From NCBI RefSeq assembly GCF_049389645.1, contig NZ_CP186540.1, positions 620,001 to 684,000 on the forward strand: a DNA stretch of 64,000 bases. The letters run 5' to 3'. The stretch's first letter is position 1. Every line of letters starts with the position of its first letter. The notes below the pieces were generated by a model, which made no database searches, was not told where the DNA came from, and worked only from the letters and a program-made list of their open reading frames with translations. The DNA is from Alkalibacterium sp049389645. GTDB taxonomy: Bacteria > Bacillota > Bacilli > Lactobacillales > Carnobacteriaceae_A. Position numbers and translations under genes: made by a program. Positions 17,549 through 26,267 of the stretch are shown in pieces.

Positions 17549-17925
17549 ATTACTGACACATTCGGTCAATTCAACGGTGGTCGTCATTCCTAAGTGTCGA
17601 ATCTGTTCCAACTTCGGTCGTTTCAGTACATTTAGCCGCTCCTAATTACCGAACCTGCCCTTATTCGGTCATTACTGCAGCACTTTTAATCCCTAAGTGT
17701 CGAACCTGTTCCAACTTCGGTCGTTTCAATACATTTAGCCGCTCCTAATTACCGAACCTGCCCTTATTCGGTCATTACTGCAGCACTTTTAATCCCTAAG
17801 TGTCGAACCTATTCCAACTTCGGTCGTTTCAATACATTTAGCCGCTCCTAATTACCGAACCTGCCCTTATTCAGTCATTACTGCAGCACTTTTAATCCCT
17901 AAGTGTCGAACCTGCTCACAGCAGT
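17548..17925. repeat. 103-bp dimeric tandem repeat array (non-coding)
   Basis: TAAGTGTCGA recurs at 17591, 17694, 17797 and 17900, exactly 103 bp apart. Each 103-bp unit consists of two related halves. A (52 bp) begins TAAGTGTCGAACCTG and B (51 bp) begins TAATTACCGAACCTG. Both halves carry a CGAA...TTCGGTC inverted pair with an 11-nt spacer (about 10 nt in B). The order is a degenerate B (about 17548-17590), A1-B1-A2-B2-A3-B3, and a truncated A4. Copies differ at only a few positions. No open frame in the array looks coding. The array fills the convergent gap between the manA terminator and the exporter operon terminator. Confidence 0.9.
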
Positions 17926-18002
17926 GTTTTCAATTAAGCAAAACTTAACTAATATTGGAATTACAATACTAATTAAGTCTTGAGATTATACTTCCTTAAA
18001 AT

Positions 18003-18036
18003 AAAAAAGTGCTGCCTCCTAATGAGACAGCACTTT
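18003..18036 (-). terminator. Terminator of the ABC exporter operon
   Basis: The arms AAGTGCTG..CTC and GAG..CAGCACTT are followed by a T6 run on the minus strand, immediately past the stop codon at 18039. Confidence 0.88.
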
Positions 18037-18038
18037 CT

Positions 18039-19901
18039 TTATACGGCTTTTAATTGTGCATCTGGTGTTTGAAATTGTGCGTTATATAAATCGGCATAAA
18101 AGCCATCTTGTTCCATTAATCCCTCGTGATCGCCTGTTTCCAGAACATCACCGTGATCCATAACAATAATTTTGTCTGCATCTCTGATCGTAGACAACCG
18201 GTGAGCCACCACAAAACTCGTTCTATTTTCTAACAGTTTCCCCATCGCGCGTTGTATCAATATTTCAGTACGCGTATCTACAGAAGACGTTGCTTCGTCT
18301 AATATTAAAATTTCGGGATCGGCAAGGAATGCTCTGGCAATCGTAATCAGCTGTCTTTGCCCTTGAGAAATATTTGTGCCTTCCTCATTCAATATCGTGT
18401 CATAGCCATCTGGCAAACGTCTGACAAATTCATCAACGTGAGCTGCAATTGAGGCTTCAAGTATTGTCTCTTCACTCGGCTCTTCATCATGACTGCCATA
18501 TTTAAGGTTTTCCCAAATCGTTCCGTTAAACAACCACGTATCCTGCAGAACCATTGAGAATTTTCTTCTTAAGTGATCACGCTCAATGTCTCTGGTGTCG
18601 ATACCTTCATAACGAATACTTCCGCCTTTAACATCATAAAACCGCTCAAGTAAATTGATCAAAGTCGATTTTCCTGCTCCGGTTGGTCCGACAACAGCAA
18701 TCATTTCTCCTTGTTTAACGGTTAAATTGAAGTCTGTCATCAGTAATTCCTCGTTGTCATAACCAAACTGAACATGTTCAAATTCAATCTTATATGGCGA
18801 GTGTTTTTTAGGTTCCAGACCAGAATGTGTTTCTTCCATCGGCTCCTCATCAAGCACTTCAAAAACTCGCTCACATGAAGCAATCGTTACTTGAATCGTG
18901 TTGGCTAAGTTGGCGATTTGTCTGACAGGTTGTGAGAATTGGTTAACGTATTGAATGAAGGCCTGCACGTTACCTAAAGAAACTGTCCCATTTGCTACAC
19001 CTATCCCCCCGACAATGGCAACCCCAAAGTATCCCAGGTCTCGAGAGAAACTGACTAATGGCATCATTATCCCTGTCAGAAATTGTGCTTTCCATGAGGC
19101 ATCATTCAATTTATCGCTTTGTTCCATGAATTTTTCTATCTCAGCTTCTTCTCTATTGTATGTTTTAACAATTGTATGTCCTGAGAACGTTTCTTCTACG
19201 TGATCATTGAGTATACCCAATTCTTTTTGCTGTAGTCCAAATTGTTTCTGTGACTTTGGCGCAACGTAAGCAATGAGTAAAAAACTTATTGGAACAGTTA
19301 CAATTGTTACTAATGACAGTCGAATATCGATAGCAAACATAATAACAAGAACAGTGAAAAATTGAACCACACTCAAAATGAATTGTGTCAATGATTGCTG
19401 CAGTGTATTCGCAATCTGATCCATATCGTTAACAGCACGTGACATAATATCTCCATTTGAATGGGTATCATAATATCTAATAGGCAGTGTTGCCATTTTT
19501 TCTTTCAAATCTTTTCGCATATCATAAACCGTTTTTTGAGCAATACGAGCGGTAATGAATTGCTCGAAATATCGGAACACCGCTTCAATAACATATACGA
19601 TAGAAACGATAATTAAAATGTTTCGGATATACTCAAAGTTGATAGGAAAAGTAGTCACTGTTGTTCCAGCTTCTCTCAAAGCTGACCCTTCTTGAATACC
19701 CCGATACACTTCAGTTGTCGCTCGACCTAAAATGTATGGTGCTATCGTAGCCATTATCGTTGAAGCGATGACCATTAGCAGGGTTGCCGCTAATCCCCAA
19801 GAACGAGTGGACATATACCGAACAAGTCGGCGGATCGTTCCCCAGAAATCTTTTGCTTTTTTAGCTTTTAAGTGAGCCGCACTTTTTTCACTGTCTTTCA
19901 T
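18039..19901 (-). CDS. ABC exporter half-transporter, canonical-Walker subunit (LmrD/YfiC-like)
   Basis: This 620-residue protein has a six-helix exporter domain (about 35-330) and an ATPase domain with Walker A GPTGAGKS (405-412), Walker B ILILDEATSSVD with the catalytic Glu, and the switch His in VVAHRLS. Its signature motif is degenerate (ISQGQRQ instead of LSGGQ). Together with the partner encoded upstream it should form an asymmetric heterodimer of the LmrCD/BmrCD type, exporting drugs or lipophilic compounds. Its ATG overlaps the partner's stop by one base (TAATG). The operon is headed by a TetR regulator. Confidence 0.9.
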   Translation of the reverse strand: MKDSEKSAAHLKAKKAKDFWGTIRRLVRYMSTRSWGLAATLLMVIASTIMATIAPYILGRATTEVYRGIQEGSALREAGTTVTTFPINFEYIRNILIIVSIVYVIEAVFRYFEQFITARIAQKTVYDMRKDLKEKMATLPIRYYDTHSNGDIMSRAVNDMDQIANTLQQSLTQFILSVVQFFTVLVIMFAIDIRLSLVTIVTVPISFLLIAYVAPKSQKQFGLQQKELGILNDHVEETFSGHTIVKTYNREEAEIEKFMEQSDKLNDASWKAQFLTGIMMPLVSFSRDLGYFGVAIVGGIGVANGTVSLGNVQAFIQYVNQFSQPVRQIANLANTIQVTIASCERVFEVLDEEPMEETHSGLEPKKHSPYKIEFEHVQFGYDNEELLMTDFNLTVKQGEMIAVVGPTGAGKSTLINLLERFYDVKGGSIRYEGIDTRDIERDHLRRKFSMVLQDTWLFNGTIWENLKYGSHDEEPSEETILEASIAAHVDEFVRRLPDGYDTILNEEGTNISQGQRQLITIARAFLADPEILILDEATSSVDTRTEILIQRAMGKLLENRTSFVVAHRLSTIRDADKIIVMDHGDVLETGDHEGLMEQDGFYADLYNAQFQTPDAQLKAV

Positions 19902-21622
19902 TAAATGTCTTCTCCTTTCAGCTGAGACTCCATTATTTCCTGGTAAACCTTGTTGGTTGCTTTTAATTTTTCATGTGTGCCTTTACCGGCTATGGTGCCT
20001 TTATCCAGCACGATGATTTCATCGGCATCTATAACGGTGCTGATGCGTTGAGCAATGATGACAACAGCTACGTCTTTTGTTGCTGGTGCCAGCGCTTCTC
20101 TCAGCAACGCATCTGTCTTGAAATCGAGCGCTGAGAAAGAATCATCAAAAACTAGAATAGCTGCATCAGTTACCAGTGCTCTAGCAATGCTTAAACGTTG
20201 TCTTTGACCGCCAGAGAAGTTTCCTCCTCCATGTTCAACACGAGAATCTAGCCCTTCCGACAACCCCAATACGAAGTCCTTTCCCTGAGCTATATCCAAT
20301 GCATGCCATATTTCACCATCATTGGCATCCGGCTTACCATATTTCAAGTTATCGCGAATAGTCCCGGAGAACAAGACTGCCTTTTGAGGAGCAAAACCGA
20401 TAAGTTGACGCAGCTCTCCTTGTTTGACATTTTTAATGTCAATACCGTTGACCTCTATCGCTCCGCTCTCGACATCATAGAGGCGAGGAATTAAATTGGC
20501 TAACGTTGTTTTTCCAGAACCCGTTCCTCCAATGATTGCTAATCTCTCTCCTTTTTTCAGAGTGAAATCAATATCTTTGAGCGCAAGTTTCTCGGCTCCG
20601 TCGTAACGATAATTAACATGATTAAAGCGTAATGAAGCATCTTGTTCTATATTTAATTTAGTTGGATTCGTGGGATCTTTAATGATATTGGGCGTATCTA
20701 ATACTTCTATGACACGAGCGGCAGCAATCTGTCCTCTCGGCAGAAAAAACAGGACCATCGAAACCATAAAGACACCAATAAGAATTTGCATGGCATAAGT
20801 CATAAAAGCGATTAAATTCCCTACTTGCATCTCACCTATGCTGATTAATTGAGAACCAAACCAGATGATCATAATATTGGTTATACTTACCGCTAAGATC
20901 ATTGAGGGCATCATGAACGCTAAGCGGGTATAAGCCTTGATCGACGTCGCAGCAAAGTCCCAGTTGGCTTCATCAAAACGCTCTTTCTCATACTCGTCTT
21001 TATTAAATGCACGGATCACGCGAATCCCCGTTAAACCTTCTCGGAAGACTTTATTGAGTCTGTCAGTCTTCAATTGCATGGATTTAAATATAGGACTCGT
21101 GGATTTCAGAATAATTAATAATAAGAGACCTAGAATTGGCATAGAGACTAAGAATACAAAAGCTAATTGAGGTTCTCTTATATAAGCCATAATCCCCGCC
21201 CCAATAACAAGAAAAGGAGCCAGCATCATCATACGCAAAATCATCATCATAACAAACTGAATTTGCATGACATCATTCGTTGTTCGCGTAATCAATGTAG
21301 ACGTTCCAAATTTATCGATTTCTTCATTAGTGAAATAAGTCACCATAGTATAAATTTTTCTGCGGATCTTATTTCCTAAACCTTGTGATTCTTTTGCTGC
21401 ATAATAGACATTTATCAATGCCGCAACAATCGTGATCAACGTGAAGGCTAGCATAATAAAACCTGTTCGTATGATGTAATTTATATCTCCTTCTGCAACA
21501 CCATAATCAATAATATTGGCCGTAAACGTGGGCAAGGCTAACATGCCCACAACTTGTATGGCTAAAAATATCAAACTTAATAATATTCGCCACGGATTCA
21601 TCCATCTCGCTAATCTAATCAT
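19901..21622 (-). CDS. ABC exporter half-transporter, degenerate-site subunit (LmrC/YfiB-like)
   Basis: This 573-residue partner has six membrane helices (about 12-300). Its ATPase domain carries Walker A GGTGSGKT (365-372) and a normal signature (FSGGQRQR), but the catalytic Glu after Walker B is Asp (LVFDDSFSALD) and the switch His is Gln (IIAQRIST). This is the known division of labour in heterodimeric exporters: one composite site hydrolyses ATP, the other is mainly structural. It overlaps the TetR gene by 4 bp (ATGA) and the 620-residue subunit gene by 1 bp, so all three genes are translationally coupled. Confidence 0.9.
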   Translation of the reverse strand: MIRLARWMNPWRILLSLIFLAIQVVGMLALPTFTANIIDYGVAEGDINYIIRTGFIMLAFTLITIVAALINVYYAAKESQGLGNKIRRKIYTMVTYFTNEEIDKFGTSTLITRTTNDVMQIQFVMMMILRMMMLAPFLVIGAGIMAYIREPQLAFVFLVSMPILGLLLLIILKSTSPIFKSMQLKTDRLNKVFREGLTGIRVIRAFNKDEYEKERFDEANWDFAATSIKAYTRLAFMMPSMILAVSITNIMIIWFGSQLISIGEMQVGNLIAFMTYAMQILIGVFMVSMVLFFLPRGQIAAARVIEVLDTPNIIKDPTNPTKLNIEQDASLRFNHVNYRYDGAEKLALKDIDFTLKKGERLAIIGGTGSGKTTLANLIPRLYDVESGAIEVNGIDIKNVKQGELRQLIGFAPQKAVLFSGTIRDNLKYGKPDANDGEIWHALDIAQGKDFVLGLSEGLDSRVEHGGGNFSGGQRQRLSIARALVTDAAILVFDDSFSALDFKTDALLREALAPATKDVAVVIIAQRISTVIDADEIIVLDKGTIAGKGTHEKLKATNKVYQEIMESQLKGEDI

Positions 21623-22260
21623 TCGCTCTCCTCTTTCTTATCGGAAATGGCAATACCATAAGTAATCCATTCCAATCGTTTTGAAAATAAAATCTGAGTT
21701 TCACTAACAGATAATTCTTCCCAGAAACCTTCCATGATCGTGTCATTCAGCATGCTTAAAATATATTTTAAAACATCAATAAGTTCTGTTTCAGACGTCA
21801 CTTTAAGATTATCTCTTTTTACAACATCAACTATGCGTTTACCGTCAGGTAGTTTATGAGAACTCGTCTGCTTGAAATCCACGCGGGCTTCTTGATTTAT
21901 CTGATAATTCATGTGTAAATACATATTTTCGAAAAATCCAAACTTTTCAGATTCCATAATGTATTTTATATATTTCTCACTGAATAGTTTATATCCTTCA
22001 TAGAAGTCCCCATCTTTTTCCGTAAAACTTTTAAACATCAAATTGCGATAATTATAACGGAATTTCCCAATCAAAAAGAAATATAAATCTTTTTTATCTT
22101 CAAAATATTGATAAAAACTTCCTCGAGAAATTTTAGCATTTTTTACGATATTTGAAATAGATGCTTCATTTAAAGACTTGGCCGAGAACTCTTTCATTGC
22201 TCCAGCTATTAATCGTTTCTTCTTATCTTCAGGTAAATTGAAAAATGTTTGTGTCGGCAT
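21619..22260 (-). CDS. TetR-family transcriptional regulator of the ABC exporter operon
   Basis: This 213-residue protein has an N-terminal TetR helix-turn-helix (about 8-55: EFSAKSLNEASISNIVKNA, then RGSFYQYFEDKKDLYFF) and a helical ligand-binding domain that I cannot assign further. It is the first gene of the operon, 4 bp overlapping the exporter. A 45-bp nested palindrome covers its promoter, so it very probably represses its own operon until an exported compound binds. GAAGGAG precedes the ATG. Confidence 0.9.
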   Translation of the reverse strand: MPTQTFFNLPEDKKKRLIAGAMKEFSAKSLNEASISNIVKNAKISRGSFYQYFEDKKDLYFFLIGKFRYNYRNLMFKSFTEKDGDFYEGYKLFSEKYIKYIMESEKFGFFENMYLHMNYQINQEARVDFKQTSSHKLPDGKRIVDVVKRDNLKVTSETELIDVLKYILSMLNDTIMEGFWEELSVSETQILFSKRLEWITYGIAISDKKEESE

Positions 22261-22288
22261 ATCGTAAACTCCTTCTATAAATATAAAA

Positions 22289-22333
22289 ATGACGAGTTGT
22301 CACATTATATCATTATATGTGACAGCATGTCAT
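22289..22333. promoter_or_regulatory. Nested palindromic operator for the TetR regulator
   Basis: The inner arms TGTCACAT (22298-22305) and ATGTGACA (22317-22324), and the outer arms ATGAC (22289-22293) and GTCAT (22329-22333), are all centred on base 22311. The site covers the -10 box and most of the spacer of the operon promoter. Confidence 0.75.
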
Positions 22334-22340
22334 TAAGCAA
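22312..22340 (-). promoter_or_regulatory. Promoter of the TetR-ABC exporter operon
   Basis: On the minus strand, -35 TTGCTT and consensus -10 TATAAT are 17 bp apart. The palindromic operator overlaps it, which fits repression by the first gene product. Confidence 0.7.
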
Positions 22341-22351
22341 GAGTGTTTTCT

Positions 22352-22397
22352 AAAAAAAAAAATACGTTTTAATTCCAGTTTCCAGGAATTAAAACGT
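22352..22397 (-). terminator. Terminator after the AI-2E transporter gene
   Basis: The 13-bp stem ACGTTTTAATTCC/GGAATTAAAACGT is followed by a long T run on the minus strand. Confidence 0.92.
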
Positions 22398-22401
22398 CAG
22401 T

Positions 22402-23607
22402 TTATTTAGTTGTTTTAATTATTTCACTTGATATTTCTGCTGTTTCATCTTCGTTTTCATAAAGACCTGAATACTTTTTATACCATTCAAAGAACATTGA
22501 GACAGCTATTTTGATGATAGCATAGCCTGGTATCCCAAAAACGACACCTATCAGTCCAAATAAACGACCCGCAATAAGCAACAGAAAAATAATATTGACG
22601 GGATGAATTTTCAATGAACTTCCCAAAACCTGAGGAGAAATCACGCGTCCTTCCAGTAACTGTTCAATTCCAAAAACAATGATGACTTTTAACAGCATAA
22701 ACGGTGAATCGACCACAGCTATAATGAGAGCAGGTATAGTAGCGATAATAGAGCCCAGATAAGGAATTAAATTTAATAAGCCTGCAAATATGCCTAATGT
22801 CAAAGCAAAATCCAATCCTATCAGCGTAAAACCAATCCAGAACATTATCCCGACAAATATAGCTACAATCAGCTGTCCCCTAACATAATAGCTTATTTGT
22901 CTGTTGCAATCTGTTAAAAGCTTAATAACCGTTGGTCTCGCTTTAGTAGGTATGAATTTTAAAGCTTTATGTGGAACTTCTTTCCCATCTTTAAGTAAGT
23001 AATATAGAACAAACGGCGTGGTAAACAGCGTTATAAACAGACGAGTAATTATCCCGATAACACTGCCAATCCCACCAACAGTTGCATTTAAAACAGCTGA
23101 CATTTGATTCGTGACTGTTTCAATAAAGGGGGTTTCACCATTTTCATTCATAAATTCTGACAGGGCCTGAGTATTAAAAAGAGATTCTATCTGGCCAATA
23201 AAATTAGACCAATAAGACGGCCAGCTTTCTAAGAGTGAAGCAACCTGCATTTGAATAATTGGAACAAGATAATTCATTCCACCTATTATGAGAAGAATAA
23301 CAATACTAAAAACGAACGCAATAGCAGAATTTCTAGAAAACCGTTTCTTTTCTAGCCAGTCAACCACTGGCGTAAGCAGATAATAAAAGATAACAGCAAA
23401 AACGATTGGTGGTCCAATAATGCTAAATGCTATTGTAATCGGTTCAAATATAAAAGAAATACTGGTAATCATATAAATATTTACTGCTAAAAGAAAGATG
23501 ATCAAAAGGACCGTCACAAATTTATTATCTAAAATCTGCTTCCAAAACCAAGTCTTGTACCATTGTTCAGTGTTTTTCTTTTTCTCTTCACTTTCCACAT
23601 CTTTCAC
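22402..23607 (-). CDS. AI-2E family transporter (PerM/YdbI-like)
   Basis: This 401-residue polytopic membrane protein has about eight helices. The family's C-terminal pattern is visible: the re-entrant stretch LIPYLGSIIATIPALI, then EGRVISPQVLGSSLKIHP, then LFGLIGVVFGIPGYAI. Members were linked to autoinducer-2 export, sodium-proton exchange or general permease functions, so the substrate is open. The start codon appears to be GTG at 23607 with AGGAG only a few bases upstream, so the exact start is uncertain. It is a single-gene unit. Confidence 0.85.
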   Translation of the reverse strand: MKDVESEEKKKNTEQWYKTWFWKQILDNKFVTVLLIIFLLAVNIYMITSISFIFEPITIAFSIIGPPIVFAVIFYYLLTPVVDWLEKKRFSRNSAIAFVFSIVILLIIGGMNYLVPIIQMQVASLLESWPSYWSNFIGQIESLFNTQALSEFMNENGETPFIETVTNQMSAVLNATVGGIGSVIGIITRLFITLFTTPFVLYYLLKDGKEVPHKALKFIPTKARPTVIKLLTDCNRQISYYVRGQLIVAIFVGIMFWIGFTLIGLDFALTLGIFAGLLNLIPYLGSIIATIPALIIAVVDSPFMLLKVIIVFGIEQLLEGRVISPQVLGSSLKIHPVNIIFLLLIAGRLFGLIGVVFGIPGYAIIKIAVSMFFEWYKKYSGLYENEDETAEISSEIIKTTK

Positions 23608-23699
23608 CCACTCCTACTTCCTGCTAATTAGTTATATTTTAGCATATAACCTAGGCTGAAAGGAACAAATATACCCCGACCAAAATAGAGCAGTCTCTT

Positions 23700-23729
23700 T
23701 TGTATCCTTCTTCTTAAATCTGTTATACT
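23700..23729 (+). promoter_or_regulatory. Promoter of the lactonase gene
   Basis: -35 TTGTAT, an 18-bp spacer and -10 TATACT lie about 38 bp before the ATG at 23767. Confidence 0.5.
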
Positions 23730-23766
23730 ATTTAAGTGAATTGAATCGATTTAAGGAGGAATAATA

Positions 23767-24804
23767 ATGAATCAAAAAATCTTGCTAGGTACGTATACTA
23801 AAAGAGAAAGTAAGGGTATATATAGCATAGAATTAGATGAAATAGAAAAAAAGTTAAAACACTTAAAAGAAGAAGTACCTGTAGAGAGCCCCACTTATCT
23901 TACCGGAAATAAAGATTACAGTTTGCTCTTTTCAATTGCAAAATCTCCTGATGGAAAAGGGGGCATTAAATCTTTCAAGAAAAGCACAGACGGTTTATAT
24001 ACTGAAGTAGATAGTTTGTTCGAAGAAGGCGCACCGCCTTGTTATATCGCATATAACCGGACTAGAAATCAAGTATATACTGCCAACTACCATAAAGGTG
24101 AAGTATGTGTGTACCAGGTATCACCAGAAGGTCAATTATCGTTACTAGATAAAAATATACATTCAGGGAAATCTGTCCATGAGAATCAAAAGTCACCTCA
24201 TGCACATTATTTCGACCTCGCACCTGATGGACAGTTTTTAATTGCCTGTGATTTAGGTACCGATGAAGTAGTGGTGTACACTCTCGACGAAGAAAACAAG
24301 TTAACTGTCAGTGACATCATCTCCGTTACTCCAGGAACAGGTCCCAGACATGTAGCGTTCCATCCCAACAACCGTTTCGCTTATGTAGTAGGGGAATTAA
24401 GTAGTGATATTTTGGTTTTCAGCTATAACAGCAAAACTGGAACTCTGAGTCCTATTCAAACCATTTCATCTATACCAGAGGATCATCACACATTTAATGG
24501 TGGCGCTGCGATCCGCGTATCTTCTGATGGTAAGTTCGTTTATGCATCAAATCGCGGACATGACTCTATTGTCACATACAAAGTAGCTGAAGACGGGACC
24601 TTGTCCTTAGTTAATTACACGTCAACCGAAGGACAAATACCTCGTGATTTTAATCTTGATCCCTCTGAGTCTTTTATCGTGGTTGGTCATCAAGATTCTG
24701 ATAATTTATCATTGTTTGAAAGAAATAAAGAAAACGGGACACTCACTCTTGTGCAAAAAGATGTTTATGCCCCTGAAGTTATTTGTGTCCAATTTGAATC
24801 TTAA
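23767..24804 (+). CDS. Lactonase family protein (6-phosphogluconolactonase YkgB/Pgl type)
   Basis: This 345-residue seven-bladed beta-propeller protein belongs to the family of E. coli Pgl (YbhE) and B. subtilis YkgB. Those proteins hydrolyse 6-phosphogluconolactone in the oxidative pentose phosphate pathway. Repeated blade signatures include PHAHYFDLAPDG, GPRHVAFHPNNRFAYVVGEL and AAIRVSSDGKFVYASNRG. A strong AAGGAGG site lies upstream. A flavin-reductase-like gene follows 47 bp downstream in the same direction, probably in the same transcript. The substrate is inferred from the family only. Confidence 0.85.
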   Translation: MNQKILLGTYTKRESKGIYSIELDEIEKKLKHLKEEVPVESPTYLTGNKDYSLLFSIAKSPDGKGGIKSFKKSTDGLYTEVDSLFEEGAPPCYIAYNRTRNQVYTANYHKGEVCVYQVSPEGQLSLLDKNIHSGKSVHENQKSPHAHYFDLAPDGQFLIACDLGTDEVVVYTLDEENKLTVSDIISVTPGTGPRHVAFHPNNRFAYVVGELSSDILVFSYNSKTGTLSPIQTISSIPEDHHTFNGGAAIRVSSDGKFVYASNRGHDSIVTYKVAEDGTLSLVNYTSTEGQIPRDFNLDPSESFIVVGHQDSDNLSLFERNKENGTLTLVQKDVYAPEVICVQFES

Positions 24805-24851
24805 AAAATAGGTTTGAGTTAAGTTTCATCAAACCATTGAAGGAGTCAATT

Positions 24852-25475
24852 ATGCATCATTATAAAACAAGTGACATATCACTGAAGCAGCAATACAAAT
24901 TTTTAACAGGTAGCGTAATCCCACGGCCTATAGCCTGGATAACGTCACTTAATGAATCAGGTAACATTATTAATCTTGCTCCCTTTAGTTTTTTCAGTGT
25001 TGCTTCCAACCAAGTACCTTTACTCTCTGTCTCCATCTTGAGAACAGATGAAAAATCAAAAGACACAGCTAACAATATATTAAATCAAAAAGAAGCAGTT
25101 GTTCATATCGTCAGCCGACCACTCACCGAAGCAATGAACGAAACATCTGCGCCTCTGTCTCCAGATAAAAGTGAACTGGAACGAACAAATCTGCATTTAG
25201 TCGACAGCCAAACGGTTAAAGTTCCTGGCATTAAAGAAGCCTTGATTCGATTCGAGACGGTTTTATATCAATATGTTCCCATAAAAAACGAATCCGGCGA
25301 GATTGTTACGGATCATTTTCTCTTGAAAGTGACCGATTTCCACTTTGATAAAGAGGTGTTTGATTCAGATAGAGATTACATTCTGGCTGATAAATTGGAT
25401 CCTATGGCTCGATTATCCGGTCTGGATTATTCTACATTAGGCGATATCCTTTCATTTAAGCGACCCACAAATTAA
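24852..25475 (+). CDS. Flavin reductase family protein (DIM6/NTAB, FMN-binding split barrel)
   Basis: This 207-residue protein carries the flavin-reductase-like FMN-binding fold. The N-terminal signature is LTGSVIPRPIAWITSLNESG, followed by NLAPFSFFSVASNQVPLL and later VVHIVSRPL. Such proteins reduce flavin with NAD(P)H or act as stand-alone flavoproteins. I start at ATG 24852, because AAGGAG lies 6 nt upstream; an in-frame TTG at 24837 has no such site. It probably shares a transcript with the lactonase gene. The substrate is unknown. Confidence 0.85.
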   Translation: MHHYKTSDISLKQQYKFLTGSVIPRPIAWITSLNESGNIINLAPFSFFSVASNQVPLLSVSILRTDEKSKDTANNILNQKEAVVHIVSRPLTEAMNETSAPLSPDKSELERTNLHLVDSQTVKVPGIKEALIRFETVLYQYVPIKNESGEIVTDHFLLKVTDFHFDKEVFDSDRDYILADKLDPMARLSGLDYSTLGDILSFKRPTN

Positions 25476-25552
25476 AAAAAGCGTCTTTGGATTGTATGAA
25501 CTGCTCTCTGTCAAGTAGACAGGGACCAGTTCAGTATCCAAGGACGCTTTTT
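25475..25552. terminator. Long bidirectional terminator between convergent genes
   Basis: An imperfect stem of about 35 bp (outer arms AAAAAGCGTC/GACGCTTTTT) has an AAGTA loop. T runs occur on both strands, so it can serve the flavin reductase gene and the PTS EIIA gene. Confidence 0.85.
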
Positions 25553-25562
25553 AAATGCTGTT

Positions 25563-26069
25563 TTATTTTGAAGAAACGGTACCGATTTCAGTACCTCTGG
25601 TTGTTTCACCTGTTATATTTAATGTGTAATCATTGACTTGATCCATATTCGTAAAGACCACAATAACGGTATTTTTCTTGCCTGCTTTATTCAAGCCTTC
25701 AAGATCAACTGTCGATATTTTTGTTTCAGGTGTAACTCTGTCGCCTTCTTTAACTAAGGTATCAAAAGGACCACCCTCGAGTTCTACTGTATCTATGCCT
25801 ATGTGGACAAGAACTTCGATACCGTTGTCTAGTTCGAGACCAACAGCATGTTGTGTAGGAAATACACTTACAACTTTAGCTGATACTGGAGAATAAACAT
25901 CACCATCACTTGGAATAATGCCAAAGCCGTCTCCCATCATTTTTTGAGAAAAGACTGGATCTTCTACTTCCTCAATTGGAATCACCTTGCCATTCACTGG
26001 ACTACTCAACGTTGCATTTGGATCTTTCGATTCTTTACTTTTTCCCTTTAGAAAATCAAACATTCCCAT
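25563..26069 (-). CDS. crr: PTS glucose-type EIIA component
   Basis: This 168-residue stand-alone EIIA-Glc domain passes phosphate from HPr to an EIIB. The phosphorylation site is His89 in VLVHIGIDT, and His74 (TQHAVGLEL) is the second active-site residue. A short basic leader (FLKGKSKESKD) precedes the domain. It is an orphan with its own promoter. PTS permeases lacking EIIA, such as the EIICB encoded at 51.2-52.8 kb, could use it. That pairing is inference from domain content. Confidence 0.93.
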   Translation of the reverse strand: MGMFDFLKGKSKESKDPNATLSSPVNGKVIPIEEVEDPVFSQKMMGDGFGIIPSDGDVYSPVSAKVVSVFPTQHAVGLELDNGIEVLVHIGIDTVELEGGPFDTLVKEGDRVTPETKISTVDLEGLNKAGKKNTVIVVFTNMDQVNDYTLNITGETTRGTEIGTVSSK

Positions 26070-26135
26070 ATTTTTCCCTGCTTTCTTTTAATTTAGGTCT
26101 TTTATTGCTTATATATAGTTGCTATCTTACCGTTA

Positions 26136-26164
26136 ATCATAGCATACTTAAGGGAAATCTTGAA
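26136..26164 (-). promoter_or_regulatory. Promoter of the EIIA-Glc gene
   Basis: On the minus strand, -35 TTCAAG, a 17-bp spacer and -10 TATGAT lie about 67 bp before the ATG at 26069. Confidence 0.5.
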
Positions 26165-26200
26165 CCAAAATGAATTTTATATTAAATTATCGATAATTTA

Positions 26201-26229
26201 TTGCATTTTTACCATAAGTTCGATATTAT
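26201..26229 (+). promoter_or_regulatory. Promoter of uppP
   Basis: -35 TTGCAT, a 17-bp spacer and -10 TATTAT lie 38 bp before the GTG start of uppP. Confidence 0.62.
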
Positions 26230-26267
26230 TAGAAAGCTAATAAATTTTTACAAAGGGAGTTATTTGA

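Noticed and set aside
17411..17611. 66-codon minus-strand frame across the manA end and terminator
   Set aside because: It is antisense to manA and runs through the terminator hairpin and the first repeat, without a binding site.
17548..17925. Repeat array as a CRISPR
   Set aside because: The units are contiguous 103-bp copies with no unique spacers, and no cas genes are nearby.
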